DNA of 64,000 nucleotides, taken from the NCBI GenBank assembly GCA_949128115.1, contig OX421966.1:67825416-67889415 (forward strand), written 5' to 3'. The stretch comes from Anaspis maculata (taxonomy: Eukaryota; Arthropoda; Insecta; Coleoptera; Scraptiidae). Positions 34,337-45,362 of this stretch are shown piece by piece (position 1 is the first letter of the stretch; every line of letters starts with the position of its first letter). The translations under genes and the position numbers were made by a program. The notes beneath the pieces were generated by a model that did not search any database, was not told where the DNA came from, and saw only the letters and a list, made by a program, of their open reading frames with translations.

Positions 34337-35255
34337 CAGGGTGTCCGTTTTTCGAGGCTGAGCATGGGTATCTCGCTTATCTTGAGAGATACAAAGTCGG
34401 TTGAATCAGGAAAAAATTGCGCATTTTTATGACGATCAATGATCCAAAAAGAAATTTGACGTATCGATTCTAGTTTTTGAGATAGAGTAAGAAAACAGAA
34501 ATCTGAATTTTTGTTTTTATTTTTTATTCAAAAAACGATTGAAGGTGGCCTTTTCTGATCTAGACATTGTCAGGGCACTTTTCCAAGGGAAATTCAAAGC
34601 TGCCAAAATCTTTATTCTAGCTTCTAAAACAACCGAGATACGACATTCAACTTTTTGCTCTAATGGGCGCCATATTGAATTTTAATATTTTTGAATACGG
34701 TATTACTTTCTGGTAACAACGATGTGCCACATGTCACTGTTGAATAAATGTTTAACATTTACGTTTTTTTTTATTGTCGGTGCTGATTTTGTTTCCAAAG
34801 CACTCTTTGAAAAATAAAAATTTTCATTTTGCTCAAAAGCATGAATCCAATATAGGCATGTGACACATCGTTGTAACCAGAAAAAAATATTGTATTCAAA
34901 AATGTCAAAATCCAATATGGCGCCCATAAGAGAAAAAAAGTTGGATGTCATATCTCGGTTGTTTTGAAAGCTAGAATAAAGATTTTGGCAACAATGAATT
35001 CCCCTCCAAGAAGTGCCTGCACAATGTCTTAATTAGAAAAGGCTACCTTCAACCGTTTTTCAAATAAAAAATAACAACAAAAATCACAAATTCCTGTTTT
35101 TTCTCGATATCTCGAAAACTAAAACTGACAAGTTAGATATCTTCTCGGATCATTGATCATCATGAAAATTCGCAACTTTTTTCTAATTCAACCAACTCTG
35201 TATCTCCAAAGATAAGCGAGATACCCATGCTTAGCCTCGAAAAACGGACACCCTG
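34337..35255. mobile_element. TA-flanked palindromic transposon, 919 bp
   Basis: Ends CAGGGTGTCCGTTTTTCGAG and complement, flanked by TA (34335-34336, 35256-35257). The two halves are near-complementary throughout (for example GGTATCTCGCTTATCTT, and the complementary AAGATAAGCGAGATACC). The unpaired centre is around 34760-34830. No transposase. The 82- and 83-codon ORFs are shadows. Confidence 0.9.
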
Positions 35256-35257
35256 TA

Positions 35258-35859
35258 GTAGAATCAGTGGGAAACCTTGAATATTGTAGGTTTCTGTTTT
35301 GAGATGTATGCGACCCAAAAGAAACGACACTAACCCCTGAAACATTTTTTCATGTAAGGGTCGGATCCAGATGAAAAAGATGTTCACAGTACACTTGCAT
35401 AAAAAACACACTGGTATAATGAATGGAACCGATAAAGCACAAATTAAAAAGAAAAATCCTCACCCTGGCATGAGGGAGAATTTGATTATTTGGTCAAAGC
35501 TATGCATTGCGATAAGAGTCTTGGTTATCGGAAATCGATCCATGATGGAAAAAAAAAACACGAAGAGATCTTCTCCAACCTCCAACAGGCTTGTGCAAAA
35601 ACGCAAGATAAGAGAATGTATCAACTACAATCGACAACTACCTCGATTTGAATGATCTTTCTCATCTGGAATTGGCTTGAAGTCATGCATGATAAGTCAT
35701 AAAGTTGCACGTCGGACAGACGGAAACTAAGAATCTGGAGATGGATCATCAAACCAAAACTAGACTGACTTCTCACTCCATCATGAAAAAAAAGCGAAAA
35801 TCTTTGTATCGCAGTTGCTGGAATGGCCATGGAGGCTTTGATGGCAAATAAGCTGGTAG
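35258..35859. other. No gene supported
   Basis: The ORFs at 35371-35655 (+) and 35621-35980 (-) have no recognisable motif. Part of this stretch may be decayed 5' sequence of the RT relic that follows. Confidence 0.35.
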
Positions 35860-36110
35860 CCATGGAAAAAAAGTCCTGGCGAGTCCGGCTCGTTAGCATT
35901 GGTGGATGTCTACGCAGAATCTTGATCAAATGTATTGTCTTGACTTTTGGGAACGATGTGACTGAAGTTTGTGGAGCCAATCAACTGTGCCGTGGATTGA
36001 AATCAGGAATTAAGGGAGCCATTTATTTGATGAAAGGAACATTCCAAGAACATTGCAGCTCTATCAGCAAGTGAGGATGCACTAGCCAAGAGCAGCAAGG
36101 TTCGTTTACA
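35860..36110 (+). pseudogene. Non-LTR RT scrap, upstream (template-grip) region
   Basis: The + strand frame contains RVRLVSIGGCLRRILIKCIV, then EVCGANQLCRGLKSGIKGAI and YLM, resembling the RPIxxGxxLRRxxxKC and QLGxGxxxGxEAAxHA blocks of a group of non-LTR RTs also represented at 28771-29280. The frame stops at 36074. Catalytic motifs are missing. The assignment is by motif memory and moderate. Confidence 0.55.
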
Positions 36111-38030
36111 ACACCTATAAAGGTCATTGCAGAAATGGTGATGGCTGGCATTGAGGGGAGACTTTATAGCAGAGAAGGAGGGGAGAAGGAGGAGGATATA
36201 AGGTGATCTGCTTTCAAAGTTCCTTCATCCTCCATAGACCGGCCACTCTACCCCTGATTGGAAAACTTGAGATGGTCGAGAACGTAACACTAGAATGATA
36301 TGCGGATGACTCTGTCGCGGACAGATGTGGGATATTAGGAAGTGGTGGGATTGCTTGGAGAAAAAAATGGACCATAACATGGGTGTCACCCGCAGGAGAA
36401 GGAAACCTTTTTGGTTGTGTATCCATATGACATTAGGAAAGCGTAGGTGGAATTTGCAGGAAAGGATGCAAGAATAGTTACACGTGAGAGATTGCTTGGA
36501 GAATTTGTTGAATCACAGTGTGAAAGAAAGCAGATTGAGGAGGATAAATTGAAAGACTGGAGTGACTCCATCTAAAATTGGATATCTGATAAGTTCCCAA
36601 AGTCGGCTTATGCCGTAACTATGAAATCGCTACAAGGGAAGAAAGTCTATTCATTTTAATTGTTCTAGCCTCTGCCAAGGTTTCCACGATTAAACACCGA
36701 TATATCTCGAAAATGGAGCCTTCATCAAAATTTTTCAAGAGTTACTTCTTTCTCTGAATTGAACGTAGAATACAAAAATCACAACCATTCTCCAAAATTA
36801 TCAGAGAGGGTTTAAATGGAAAAAAAGGAGAAAGGCACCCCCTATTAGCCTTGCTACTGAAAATGTTTGATAAAATGCTTTTTAATTGTTTAAGAGAGGC
36901 TTATTTAAGTGAACTTTGGTTCGAATTCAAATTAAATCAGTCGAACGGTTCAAGAGTTAAGCATTTTTTCTTGTCATGAGCCTTCACAGTCTCCCCTACA
37001 TTCTTGATTGTATCTGACTAGAATTGAGAAAACATCACCTCTCATTTAACTGAGTACCTAACCGTGAGTTCTTCTCGAAACTTGGGATCATTGTCACTGA
37101 CAATGTAAGCACCTCCTTAATCACACCAGGTTATCGATCTCCTTTGTTTCTTATAGCTTATACCTACACAAGCTGGGCCCAAAAGAAAAAGTGATGCGCA
37201 TCACTCTCTGCCTAACTGTACATCAAACTTTTTCGTGACATCCTTCTCGGAATCGGAGTTGAAATTTGCATCGTCTTTGAAATTCCCCAAAATCACCGCT
37301 CCAAAGAAACCTAATTGTTTAGAAGCTAACTCGCACGATTCTCGGAAACTGAATCTGCCTTGGTCTCGGTCACTGAGCAGCGCACTCGCATCTTCTAAAA
37401 CGCGACATCCGTTTCAATTAAAACGTGTTTCAATTAATATTTATCGCATCGTGGTGTACAGTTTGCACTCATACTCACATGATGCTGCCATCACATCCAG
37501 CATAATTGCGGAAGAAAGCCTTTCGCATTTTTCGATTCCGGAATTGGGTCGTGCAATCTTTCTCTTCATTCTTCAGTCTCGCTCTATACAGGATCATCTA
37601 GAACACACCCAGTGGTTGATAGTTTTTATTCGGATTCTGCCACCAATAACTCACTAAAAATTTTTGAAATATGAAAGGATCACTCTTTGGGTCTTCATAA
37701 AATAAAGATCCAAGAATGTTTTGATTATTTTTTGAGTGACACTTTTGAATCACCCATATCACCATGAAATGATAGTTCTTTCAGAGCAAGCACCTATGGA
37801 AGAGCATTACTAACCAACAAAGAGGAATAATGCTGTATTATATGCAACTCGAAGCAATTATTCATCCGACTTGTGACACAAGGATATAGGAAATATCGGC
37901 GTGACATTTGCTAAACAAAATAGCGCAAATAAAATCGAAGCGCAGGTGTGCAGGCTTTTGACTCAATCTAATTTTGTTGCGATTACTGCCGCTCTAAATC
38001 AATCAAAATTTTGCAAGCTTTGAGTTTTTG
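36111..38030. other. No gene supported; one coding-like patch
   Basis: Bases 36405-36575 (+) read as VVYPYDIRKA, stop, VEFAGKDARIVTRERLLGEF and on to KLKDWSDS, which has protein-like composition but no family I can name. The 140-codon ORF at 37235-37657 (+) is also unrecognised. Otherwise nothing is seen. Confidence 0.35.
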
Positions 38031-38036
38031 CGAATG

Positions 38037-38136
38037 TATATAAATACCCATTACCTGCGCCGGAGATAACAAACGGAAAATATAAAATGGAGAAAAATGG
38101 TCATAAATAATCAACCTCAGCGAGTGATAGCCAGCG
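38037..38136 (+). promoter_or_regulatory. Candidate promoter and first exon ending at a strong donor
   Basis: TATATAAATA at 38037-38046 is followed about 90 bases later by CCAGCG|GTGAGTAAGT, an excellent 5' splice site at 38137. The DNA between contains only a seven-codon ATG frame. This layout suits a non-coding first exon of a gene to the right or a retroelement promoter, but no downstream exon was found. Confidence 0.25.
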
Positions 38137-38139
38137 GTG

Positions 38140-39040
38140 AGTAAGTACGATTGCTTGTTGCAAGTGGTGGCAGCGTTGTGTCGTTTATAAGTCTGTTGTA
38201 TACAGGTAGGTACATAATAACACTTAATTGGTTTTTGTTTGTCGCAATTACGACGCGATTACGGTGTGTTGATAGAGCGAAAGAAAAAAAAACGTGGGAA
38301 AAGTTGACGCTATAACTGCGCTTGCTGGTCACAATTTGTTTAATCTCATTAGCACCTTTCTTGCTCGGTGATACCTACCTGTCCACCTCCTGGACGCAAG
38401 CAGTGTTGCCAATCTCGCAACAGTTCCATGGGTTATATTTTTGCAATTTTCTAGGTTGAAACAAAATTTTGCGTCTGAAAAAATTCTGTAGTCTCAGCCT
38501 CACGTTATTCATTCAAAAGCAAATGTATTTTCAAGATCGAACGACGAATTTGCGTATAGATATCTGGAGTTGGCAACAGTGGACGCAAGCTTAATTTGCT
38601 TTGACTCATACTTAGGTGAGACTCTAGCGAGATTTGGTATTGTTTGTGGAAAGGATGTCGGATTTGAGACACGCCTGTGCTTTTTTTGGGGAATGCTGAA
38701 AGTCGTGCGAAGCGTTGATTATTACGGCTTTTTCACAAGACTGCAAGCTCTGAGAAATATTATGTCATTATTTATTTTATACACATATAATGAAGAGTCG
38801 GTCTTATTCCCGATGCAATTCAAAATGGGAAATTTGCGTGTGTTGATCTTATGGGATCAGTAACCTTGAGATGCGTGGGTGAGATGCCAAAACCTGTCTA
38901 GAGGCTCACTTGGGCCGACTGGTCGATTCTAGTTTCCAAATCGAGGCCGTGTAAAAATGACAAGATAACGAAGATGACACCACCATCACTCCCGGTTGTG
39001 GTTTGATCAAGTGTACCGACAGTTGTTTTGACTTGGAAAG
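38140..39040. other. No gene supported
   Basis: The 97-codon ORF at 38570-38863 has no recognisable motif. Bases 38880-39040 may be decayed Gypsy RNase H sequence leading into the next feature. Confidence 0.4.
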
Positions 39041-39043
39041 GCC

Positions 39044-40110
39044 CTCAAAGACCGACTCGCGCGGTGGAGTGTCAAACTGTCACATTTTTGTATGACGCTT
39101 GACTACCGTGAAGGAGAATCAAACGTCGTCCCTGATGCTCTGTCTCGGTGGATTCTAAGCTCTCAGGAGTCCGAAGTTATCGTTTGGATGCAGGCCTCCA
39201 AGACATCGTCGGTCTTTTCTATCTTGACTTTTAAAATGGAATCCTTGAATCTCCTACAGAATATTCGCAGTGAATGGTCAGATATGGTCGGGTGTACAAA
39301 TTCATCTTGAACAAACTTCCATTTCCTAGTGAAGTTCCTGAGTAGAGGCTCCAAATTCCAGCAGTACAGCGCAAAAATATCCTTAAGTCTGTCCACGATG
39401 GAACCGCCCGAGTACGAGTATATTTTTTGTTTTCTGAAAGAGTCTCCATTTTATACTTAATATATTTAGATGGCGGATGTGAAATTTCGTCAAAAATTAC
39501 GTCCAGTCCTGTGTGGTACATGATGCCCACAAGGTCATCAAGGACCCACTCATGACGGACGATAGGAACGTGCAATTTCCGTGGCAGGTTATATCTACTG
39601 ATATTGCAGGTCTTGTACCAGAAAGTTCACAGTGCTTTTGTTATCAATAGTAGTCAATAATCTTTTATCAAAATATGTAGTGATGTCCCCACTACGCGGA
39701 GCGTCATCCTCCTCCATTGTCGATTTCCTCGACAGCAAAGTTTTTCTGGTCCATGGGGTCCCTCAGTTCATCATCAGTGATAATGGCTCTCACCCCACTT
39801 CATGAGTGAGGAATTTCGTTAACTATGTAGTAAGTGAATACATTATTTAGAAGATCTGGTATACCGTCAAATACCACCTAAAGACAAATCCTTGTCTTGG
39901 ATTGTACACTGAGAGGTACAATCGAACAATCGGGACTACTATTCGATACTATATCAGGAAGAACCTCATGGCAAGTGAGACGGCTTCCTACCCCACGTGA
40001 TATATGCCATCTGCACAGCTGTCAGTGAAGTGACGGGGTTTCCACCGGCTTCTAGAACTTCGGTTGCATTTTTATTTGAGATGTTCGAGAGGCGAAGTAC
40101 TGAATTTGGT
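39044..40110 (+). pseudogene. Ty3/Gypsy pol remnant: RNase H end and integrase
   Basis: The + strand starts with LARWSVKLSHF and DYREGESNVVPDALSRW, the conserved end of Gypsy RNase H. After a degraded zinc-binding region comes the integrase core: PWQVISTDIAG (first catalytic Asp), a frame change, KYVVMSPLR, then HGVPQFIISDNGS (second Asp), a further break, and ERYNRTIGTTIR with the third acidic position. The frame ends around LFEMFERRSTEFGRRAHG. Many stops and frameshifts. No LTR or envelope gene was seen. It runs directly into BEL/Pao gag sequence, so one of the two has inserted beside the other. Confidence 0.85.
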
Positions 40111-40139
40111 AGAAGGGCTCATGGGATTACATAGAAAAT

Positions 40140-42060
40140 GTATCAAGCATTTTGGAAAAATTGAAGATGAGGTTCGGACAGTTCAAAGAAATGATTAGCA
40201 ATTCAATCGAAGGAGCAGAAGATTTTCCCAAGTGCAGAAGGAGGCCGGTTAGAGTCCGTAATCAAAGTAGCAGCAGAGACAGACAACGTAATGTTCACTC
40301 TTGAGTCTCTGGGAATGGATGAAGATTAAATAGTTCATTAGCGATGGCCGGGTTAGGAAAGAAAATGCCAGTTTCAATAAAAACAAGATGGGAACGTTGG
40401 ATAAATAAGCATAAAGAGAAGAATGAATTTTTCAACCTATCTCGATGGCTTGAATCAGAGGCAAACATTGTAAAGTCCTGCTCACGACATGCTATGACCA
40501 GCGGTTTCAGAAAAATGACAGTAGGAAAAAAAAATGTTACTACACACATCAAAAGAATCTAGGGGACAAGCAAATTCAGACGATTTCTGAAATCATCATA
40601 GCTTTTGATTGCCGTCAGCGATTTCATGTCTGTTTTCAATGTTCGATAGCCCAATTCTTCATTTTCATGTCTTGATCACGTCGAATACGAACAATGTTTT
40701 ATAAAGTTTCTACAGGGTGATCAATGGAACAGTGTAAAATTGCCGAAAGTTCAGTACGAGCGTGATTTCCCAAAAAACAAATTTATATGCATTTCAATAG
40801 CACAGTTATGAAAACTGGTATTCCAGCTTCAGTAACGTTTTTGGAATTTGAAAATCGAAGGTAAATTGCCAAAGATATTAATCATTTTGTGCCGCCATGT
40901 TGAATTCCCAAGAAGTGATCCGATTTCATTGAAACTTGGATCACATTCATGTCTGGTTTCAGTAATTGGAATTTCAAGATCAAATGTCTTTCTCGGTCAC
41001 TTCTAAGCCGCCATTTCAAACTTTTATGTAAATGATTCGATTTTAGTGTGTTTCAAGTTTCATTCAAATTGAATCATTTATGTGAAAAGTTCGATATAGC
41101 GGCTCGAAAGTGATCGAAAGTGACATTTGACCTTAAAATTCTAATAACTTGAACTAGACATGAGTGTGTTCCAAGTTTCAATGAAATCGGACCACTTTCT
41201 TTTTTCTAGGAAATTCAACACGGCGGCACAAAATGATCAATATCTTTGGCAATTCACCTTCGATTTTCAAAATTCAAAAACGTTACTGAATCTGAAGCAC
41301 CGATCTTCATAACTGTGCTATTGGAATGCATGAAATTTTTTTTTTGAGAAATCGCGCTCGTACTGAACTTTTGGCTATTTTACACTGTTCCATTGATCAC
41401 CCTGTAGAACCTAATGAAACACTGTACGTATTTGACGTGATCAAGGCATGAAAATGAAAGATTAGGCAATCGAATACTGAAAACCGATATGAAATCGCTT
41501 GCGGAAATCAAAAGTAATGATTATTTAAGAAATTGTCTAAATTTGCTTGTCCCCTAGATTCTTTTGATGTGTGTAGAAGCAAAAAGGATACATCGGTAAA
41601 ACGACAGATGGGGTATATTATGTAAAGAAATGTTACGATTGCAGTGAAGAACATGGAATCCAAACATGCAACCTCTTGAGGAAGAAATCTGCTAAGCAAA
41701 AATTGGTAAGTGAGAAACAACTTTGCTACCTATGTTTGACTACTGGCCACAACGTGGACTATTTCAGAAGAATTGAAAACTGTGGGGAGAATGCATACAA
41801 AGGGAGGCACCATGAACTGTTACACCTGGAACAAGAGAGAGGAACAAAGGAACCAGGAACGATTGCATGCATGAATCAAAGCAAGAGTGGTCAAATATTG
41901 TACCAAGTTGTAGTGCTTGAAATAGTAAACTCCCATGGCAAAAGAATGAACATTCTTCAGGCGTTGGATATGTTCTCAGGATTCACTTTGTTAGACACTA
42001 AGATCGCCAAAGGAATGGGTATCGTCGGCAAGATAAAGACATTCAGGTATTGAGCTACAG
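40140..42060 (+). pseudogene. BEL/Pao gag and protease remnant, split by a hairpin element
   Basis: Before the insertion the + strand has ESLGMDED, GKKMPVSIKTRWERWINK and FFNLSRWLESEANIVKSCS, like the BEL/Pao gag core. The composite hairpin occupies 40543-41573. After it come VYYVKKCYDCSEEHG and LCYLCLTTGHNVDYFRR plus GRHHELLH, which are zinc-knuckle blocks, and then a retropepsin-like segment with ALDMFSGFTLLD where a D-[ST]-G active site would be expected, so the protease is degraded. The frame stops at 42053. Inactive. Confidence 0.8.
40543..41573. mobile_element. TA-flanked composite hairpin transposon, copy 2
   Basis: 1031-bp homologue of 7246-8270 with the same ends (CACACATCAAAAGAATC) and TA on both sides (40541-40542, 41574-41575). 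The inner palindrome (40713-41404) begins CAGGGTGATCAATGGAACAG, is intact at both ends and is bounded by TA exactly at the dyad centre of the outer hairpin. It interrupts BEL/Pao gag coding sequence, which resumes on the far side. Confidence 0.92.
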
Positions 42061-42279
42061 AAAAAGGGATAGTAGAAAAGGAAGGCGAGGAAGCAACAGT
42101 GATTGTGAAGCATAAGCAACATCGGTACTCGGAACATGATCAAAGAAGTGCTTATTATGGAGGAATTAGAAGAGATATTACCAAGTGTGAGTTTCAAAAG
42201 AAGAAGATCAAAGGCATGGGACTTCTGCAAATCAATTTGATAGTGCCCACTTGAAGACAAGACGGTCCCAACGGTGTTC

Positions 42280-42844
42280 CTGTAGTGGCAGAGACCTCGG
42301 CAGAGACTCCGATGGGTTGCATCATTTGCGGAAGGATGATGGTGACAAATGAGCTAGAATGTACGGGAAGGATTTTCCATGTTGGAAAAATTGATAGAGA
42401 AACGGACGACGCGTGTTTAAAGGATCTGCACATAGGGGTAAAAGAAAGTTTTGGTATGGAGGAGTTTGATGTGAAGATCTATAGCGAAATGTCACGAACG
42501 TCGGAATATGAACGGGCATTAGAGATGATGGATAAAACTGCAAAAAGATTTGGTAACAGTTGGGAGATTGCTTTGCTGTGGAAGGACGGAAAGAAGAGTT
42601 CACCTAAGTGAATCAATTGCATTGAAAGACTAAAAAACCAAGAAAGCAAACTGAACGGTAATGAAGTCATCAACACAATTGCAGCAGAACAGAGGTCACA
42701 AAACGTCGTGATAAAAAAAAGCTTAAAACTTTGACATAACCCACCAATGCTGTTGATAATGTTTCAGGTTTTTTTTGGGAAGGGGAAAAAGACCAATTCG
42801 TATTTAAACTCAACTTCAGAAAAAAAAAGACTCTAGCAGCTATA
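42280..42844 (+). pseudogene. BEL/Pao pol remnant, protease-RT linker and RT end
   Basis: GVKESFGMEEFDVKIYSEMS, RALEMMDKTAKRFGNSWE and IALLW correspond to the region between protease and RT in BEL/Pao elements. After 42611 the RT palm with its YVDD box is absent; the frame resumes near 42750 with NVSGFFWEGEKDQFVFKLNF and leads into the connection region. So an internal deletion has removed the polymerase core. Confidence 0.8.
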
Positions 42845-43960
42845 GTGAGTGTTTTTGACCGGCTGGGTTTTCTAGAAATTGTCAAAGTCAAAAGTAAACT
42901 GATACTACAACAAACTTGAAAATTTGGCATCGACTAGGACGATGAACTCACTAGTTCACTGCATAATAAATTCAAGACCTGGTCGGAAGAGTCAGAAGGA
43001 ATTCCCATATCAAGATACTACGAAAAGAGTTTTTGGAATGCCGAAAGAGTGGAGCGACATGTATTTCGCGACGCGAGCGAGGAAGCATATGCAGCAGTGG
43101 CATATTCTAGAGTGAGATGAGAGAAGGTACGAGCATCTTTTGTAGCAGCGAAAGCAAGAGTGGCATCTTCGAAACGTGTTCCAATCCCAAGAAATGAATC
43201 ACAAGGTGCGCTATGAGCAAGCAGGTTGATGCTAACAATAAAATAAAGTGATATAAAGCAAGTAGCAAAAGTATGTGAACGAACAGCCGAACAACACTAT
43301 GTTGGGTAAGATTTGCTTTTCTGGAAAGCATTTTTCAATTCGTCGCCAACAGAATCAGTGGAACTGAAGACTTGGCAGAAGTAACGAAATGGTTTTGAGT
43401 GCACAAAGAAACCGTAGGCACGGTCAATCCAAAAGAGCTAGAGTTGAAAAAGGAGCGAGTCGTGGTACTTGAAAAAGAAAGAGCCTATGGGTTCAACATA
43501 GTTTTCTTTTGGATAAGGATGGTGGCATTGTTTGTTTGGGTGGAAAGATTCATAAATCATACAAGGAAGGAAGCAAGACAGATTGGAAAGCTGACTGTTG
43601 CAGAGATCAAGAGGAGCGGAATGGAGTGGTTGAGAAGTAGTAAGAAAGACAGTTTTGAAAAAGTCGAACTCGCAATATGTTCACTTATTGAATCACGGAG
43701 GCATGGAGGCATCACCGTTATAATGATGAAATAAACGGCCGAATCACGCGTCAGAAACATGATCAAGACTTTTGACTTCTTCCAAATGGAACAGTTCTTC
43801 GAAAAAACTTGTGTTTACGTCTCGAAGGCCTCTCAAGACAAAATAAATGGTTGAGGAAGAAACTGGAGGAAACCGGAGTTGAGTGAAGGTGTAAAAAATC
43901 GATTGATGGGCCTCTAACTCGAAGGAGTTCACGACCCCCTCTTCACTAAAAGACTGAGAG
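42845..43960 (+). pseudogene. BEL/Pao connection, RNase H and integrase N-terminal scraps (unit 1)
   Basis: The + strand opens with VSVFDRLGFLEIVKVKSKLI, the SxFDPLGxxxPxxIxxK block that follows BEL/Pao RT, then VFRDASEEAYAAVAYSR and SFVAAKARVASSKRVPIPR, the RNase H core. The 111-codon frame 43399-43734 includes INHTRKEARQIGKLTVAEIK, like the integrase N-terminal region. Stops interrupt at 43115, 43250 and later. The same block is repeated at 45363-46480. Confidence 0.82.
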
Positions 43961-44353
43961 CAGCTTTCGAGCGCAGTCGTATAAAGGCCAAATCGAACCA
44001 GAAGTTTTCACAAAGGAAGAATATACGCGACAATTTATCAGGCTAGCCGCCGCCATCACCAAGCTACTGAGGAATGATGTTCCTTCTGTGCGTGGAACGT
44101 TAACTGGCCAAGATCCGTCCAGGCTCTAAAACAGCACCTCCTTGCTTGGTTTTCTTGTATCGACTTCAATAAACGTCCACCATCCAGACTGACGCCAATA
44201 GATAGGACTCCAGAACGGTTCTAACACAAGACGCAGACGATGGCTAGCAGGTCATTTGTTCTCTTAGACACACGTTGGATAGAACAAGCGCAGCTGGAAC
44301 GCAATCGAGAAGGAGTGCCTTGCTGTCGTCTGGGTGATTGAGAAGCTGTGTCC
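43960..44353 (+). pseudogene. Ty3/Gypsy RT-RNase H scrap (unit 1)
   Basis: The + strand carries RQFIRLAAAITKLLRNDVPS, then in shifting frames QALKQHL, DFNKRP, and KECLAVVWVIEKLCP, the RNase H region of Gypsy pol. It breaks at AGAAGCTGTGTCC (44341-44353), which is the target site of the non-LTR element inserted to its right. The same scrap is at 46480-46870 in unit 2. Confidence 0.8.
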
Positions 44354-45207
44354 TTTTTTTTATAAAGCTGGGTGCCAGTTCAGCAAATGTTTGCTATGTC
44401 ATGGCATTGTTATTAGCGGTAAAAAATGGCCCAATTATAACTTGCCCTAAGGAACCTTAGGTTTATTCGCTCCCATCTTCGACGTACAGGTCCTGCGGTA
44501 GCTTTCTTTTCAGCCGGCTGTGTATGTTCCTTCGTCCTAAACCGTGTTGGACCGCGCTGTCGCATAGTTCGATGGCTCCTAAAAAGTTCTCTGTTATCTT
44601 GCCTAGAAATGTTTCAATGTCCAGCATGTTCAGATCTTCATGAATTTGACGATTCCTCACGAACCACGGCGCCCCGACAGAAACTCTCAGGACTTTGTTT
44701 TGAAGGGTCTGCAATTTTTTCTTATTTGTCTTTGATGTATTACTCCATACCCCGCATCCGTATGAGAACAGAGGACGGAGTAAGGACATATAAAGTAATA
44801 GAGAGCATTCGACATTTAGTGGGGACTTCTTACTCATCAGAAGGTATAGTTTGGCTAGCCTCGCATTGCACTGGTTCAACTTCTGGTTGATGTGGAAACT
44901 CCATGTTGATTTCGTGTCGAGAAACAACCCCAGATACTTTACAGGATCATTTTCCATTCGATATCTCGGCCATTTATGGTTAGATTGGGTGTGTCTTGGA
45001 TTCTTCTCAGTGAGAAAACTTTTGCTCCGCATTTTGTTGGATTCAACGATATACACCATTTTTTCAACCACTAACTGGCCAAGAATATCAATGAAGTTTT
45101 GAAGATTATCAGCAGCAGTTTGTTGTACCTCGCTTAGACAGATAATAGCAGTGTCATCTGAAAACATCGCCAATGTGGATCTTGTTGGTTGTGGTATATC
45201 GTACATA
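44354..45207 (-). pseudogene. Non-LTR (jockey-type) RT, 3' half, unit 1
   Basis: The 247-codon - strand frame (44463-45206) starts YDIPQPTRSTLAMFSDDTAI (catalytic box FADD changed to FSDD) and continues through KYLGLFLDTKSTWSFHINQK, PLFSYGCGVWSNTSK and VSVGAPWFVRN, the RT thumb and C-terminal region of jockey-type elements, to the end at VEDGSE. Part of the middle (LGQ to MENDP) reads in the wrong frame compared with unit 2. A poly-T run at about 44354-44361 is the poly(A) tail on the - strand. Confidence 0.85.
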
Positions 45208-45362
45208 CAGGGTGTCCCGAAAATATACCGACAACGTTCTAGTGCAGCTTCCTTTCATCAAAACAAGAAGAAAAGTTCCTATGAACATGGGTTCGGAAAC
45301 GCTTCCTGAGGGAGCTACAGGCCCCTAAACGTTGGACCCTGAAGATGGTTTTTATTCAGTGA
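45208..45362. mobile_element. Truncated TA MITE (left 155 bases)
   Basis: Begins CAGGGTGTCCCGAAAATATA right after TA at 45206-45207, identical in position to the complete element at 47723-48368, and stops at the duplication junction. It shows that the MITE was already in the RT gene when the segment was duplicated. Confidence 0.92.

Larger units (their letters stand above)
42845..45362. repeat. 2.5-kb tandem segmental duplication, unit 1
   Basis: This 2518-base unit is repeated directly at 45363-47876 with only scattered substitutions and small indels. Both begin GTGAGTGTTTTTGACCGGCT and end in GATGGTTTTTATTCAGT. The unit contains BEL/Pao RNase H and integrase scraps, a Gypsy RNase H scrap, the 3' half of a non-LTR element and the first 155 bases of a MITE; the MITE is cut off by the duplication junction at about 45362. 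Confidence 0.95.

Noticed and set aside
42322..43331. - strand ORFs opposite BEL/Pao and its duplicate
   Set aside because: Shadows of the + strand retroelement coding sequence, which carries recognisable motifs.
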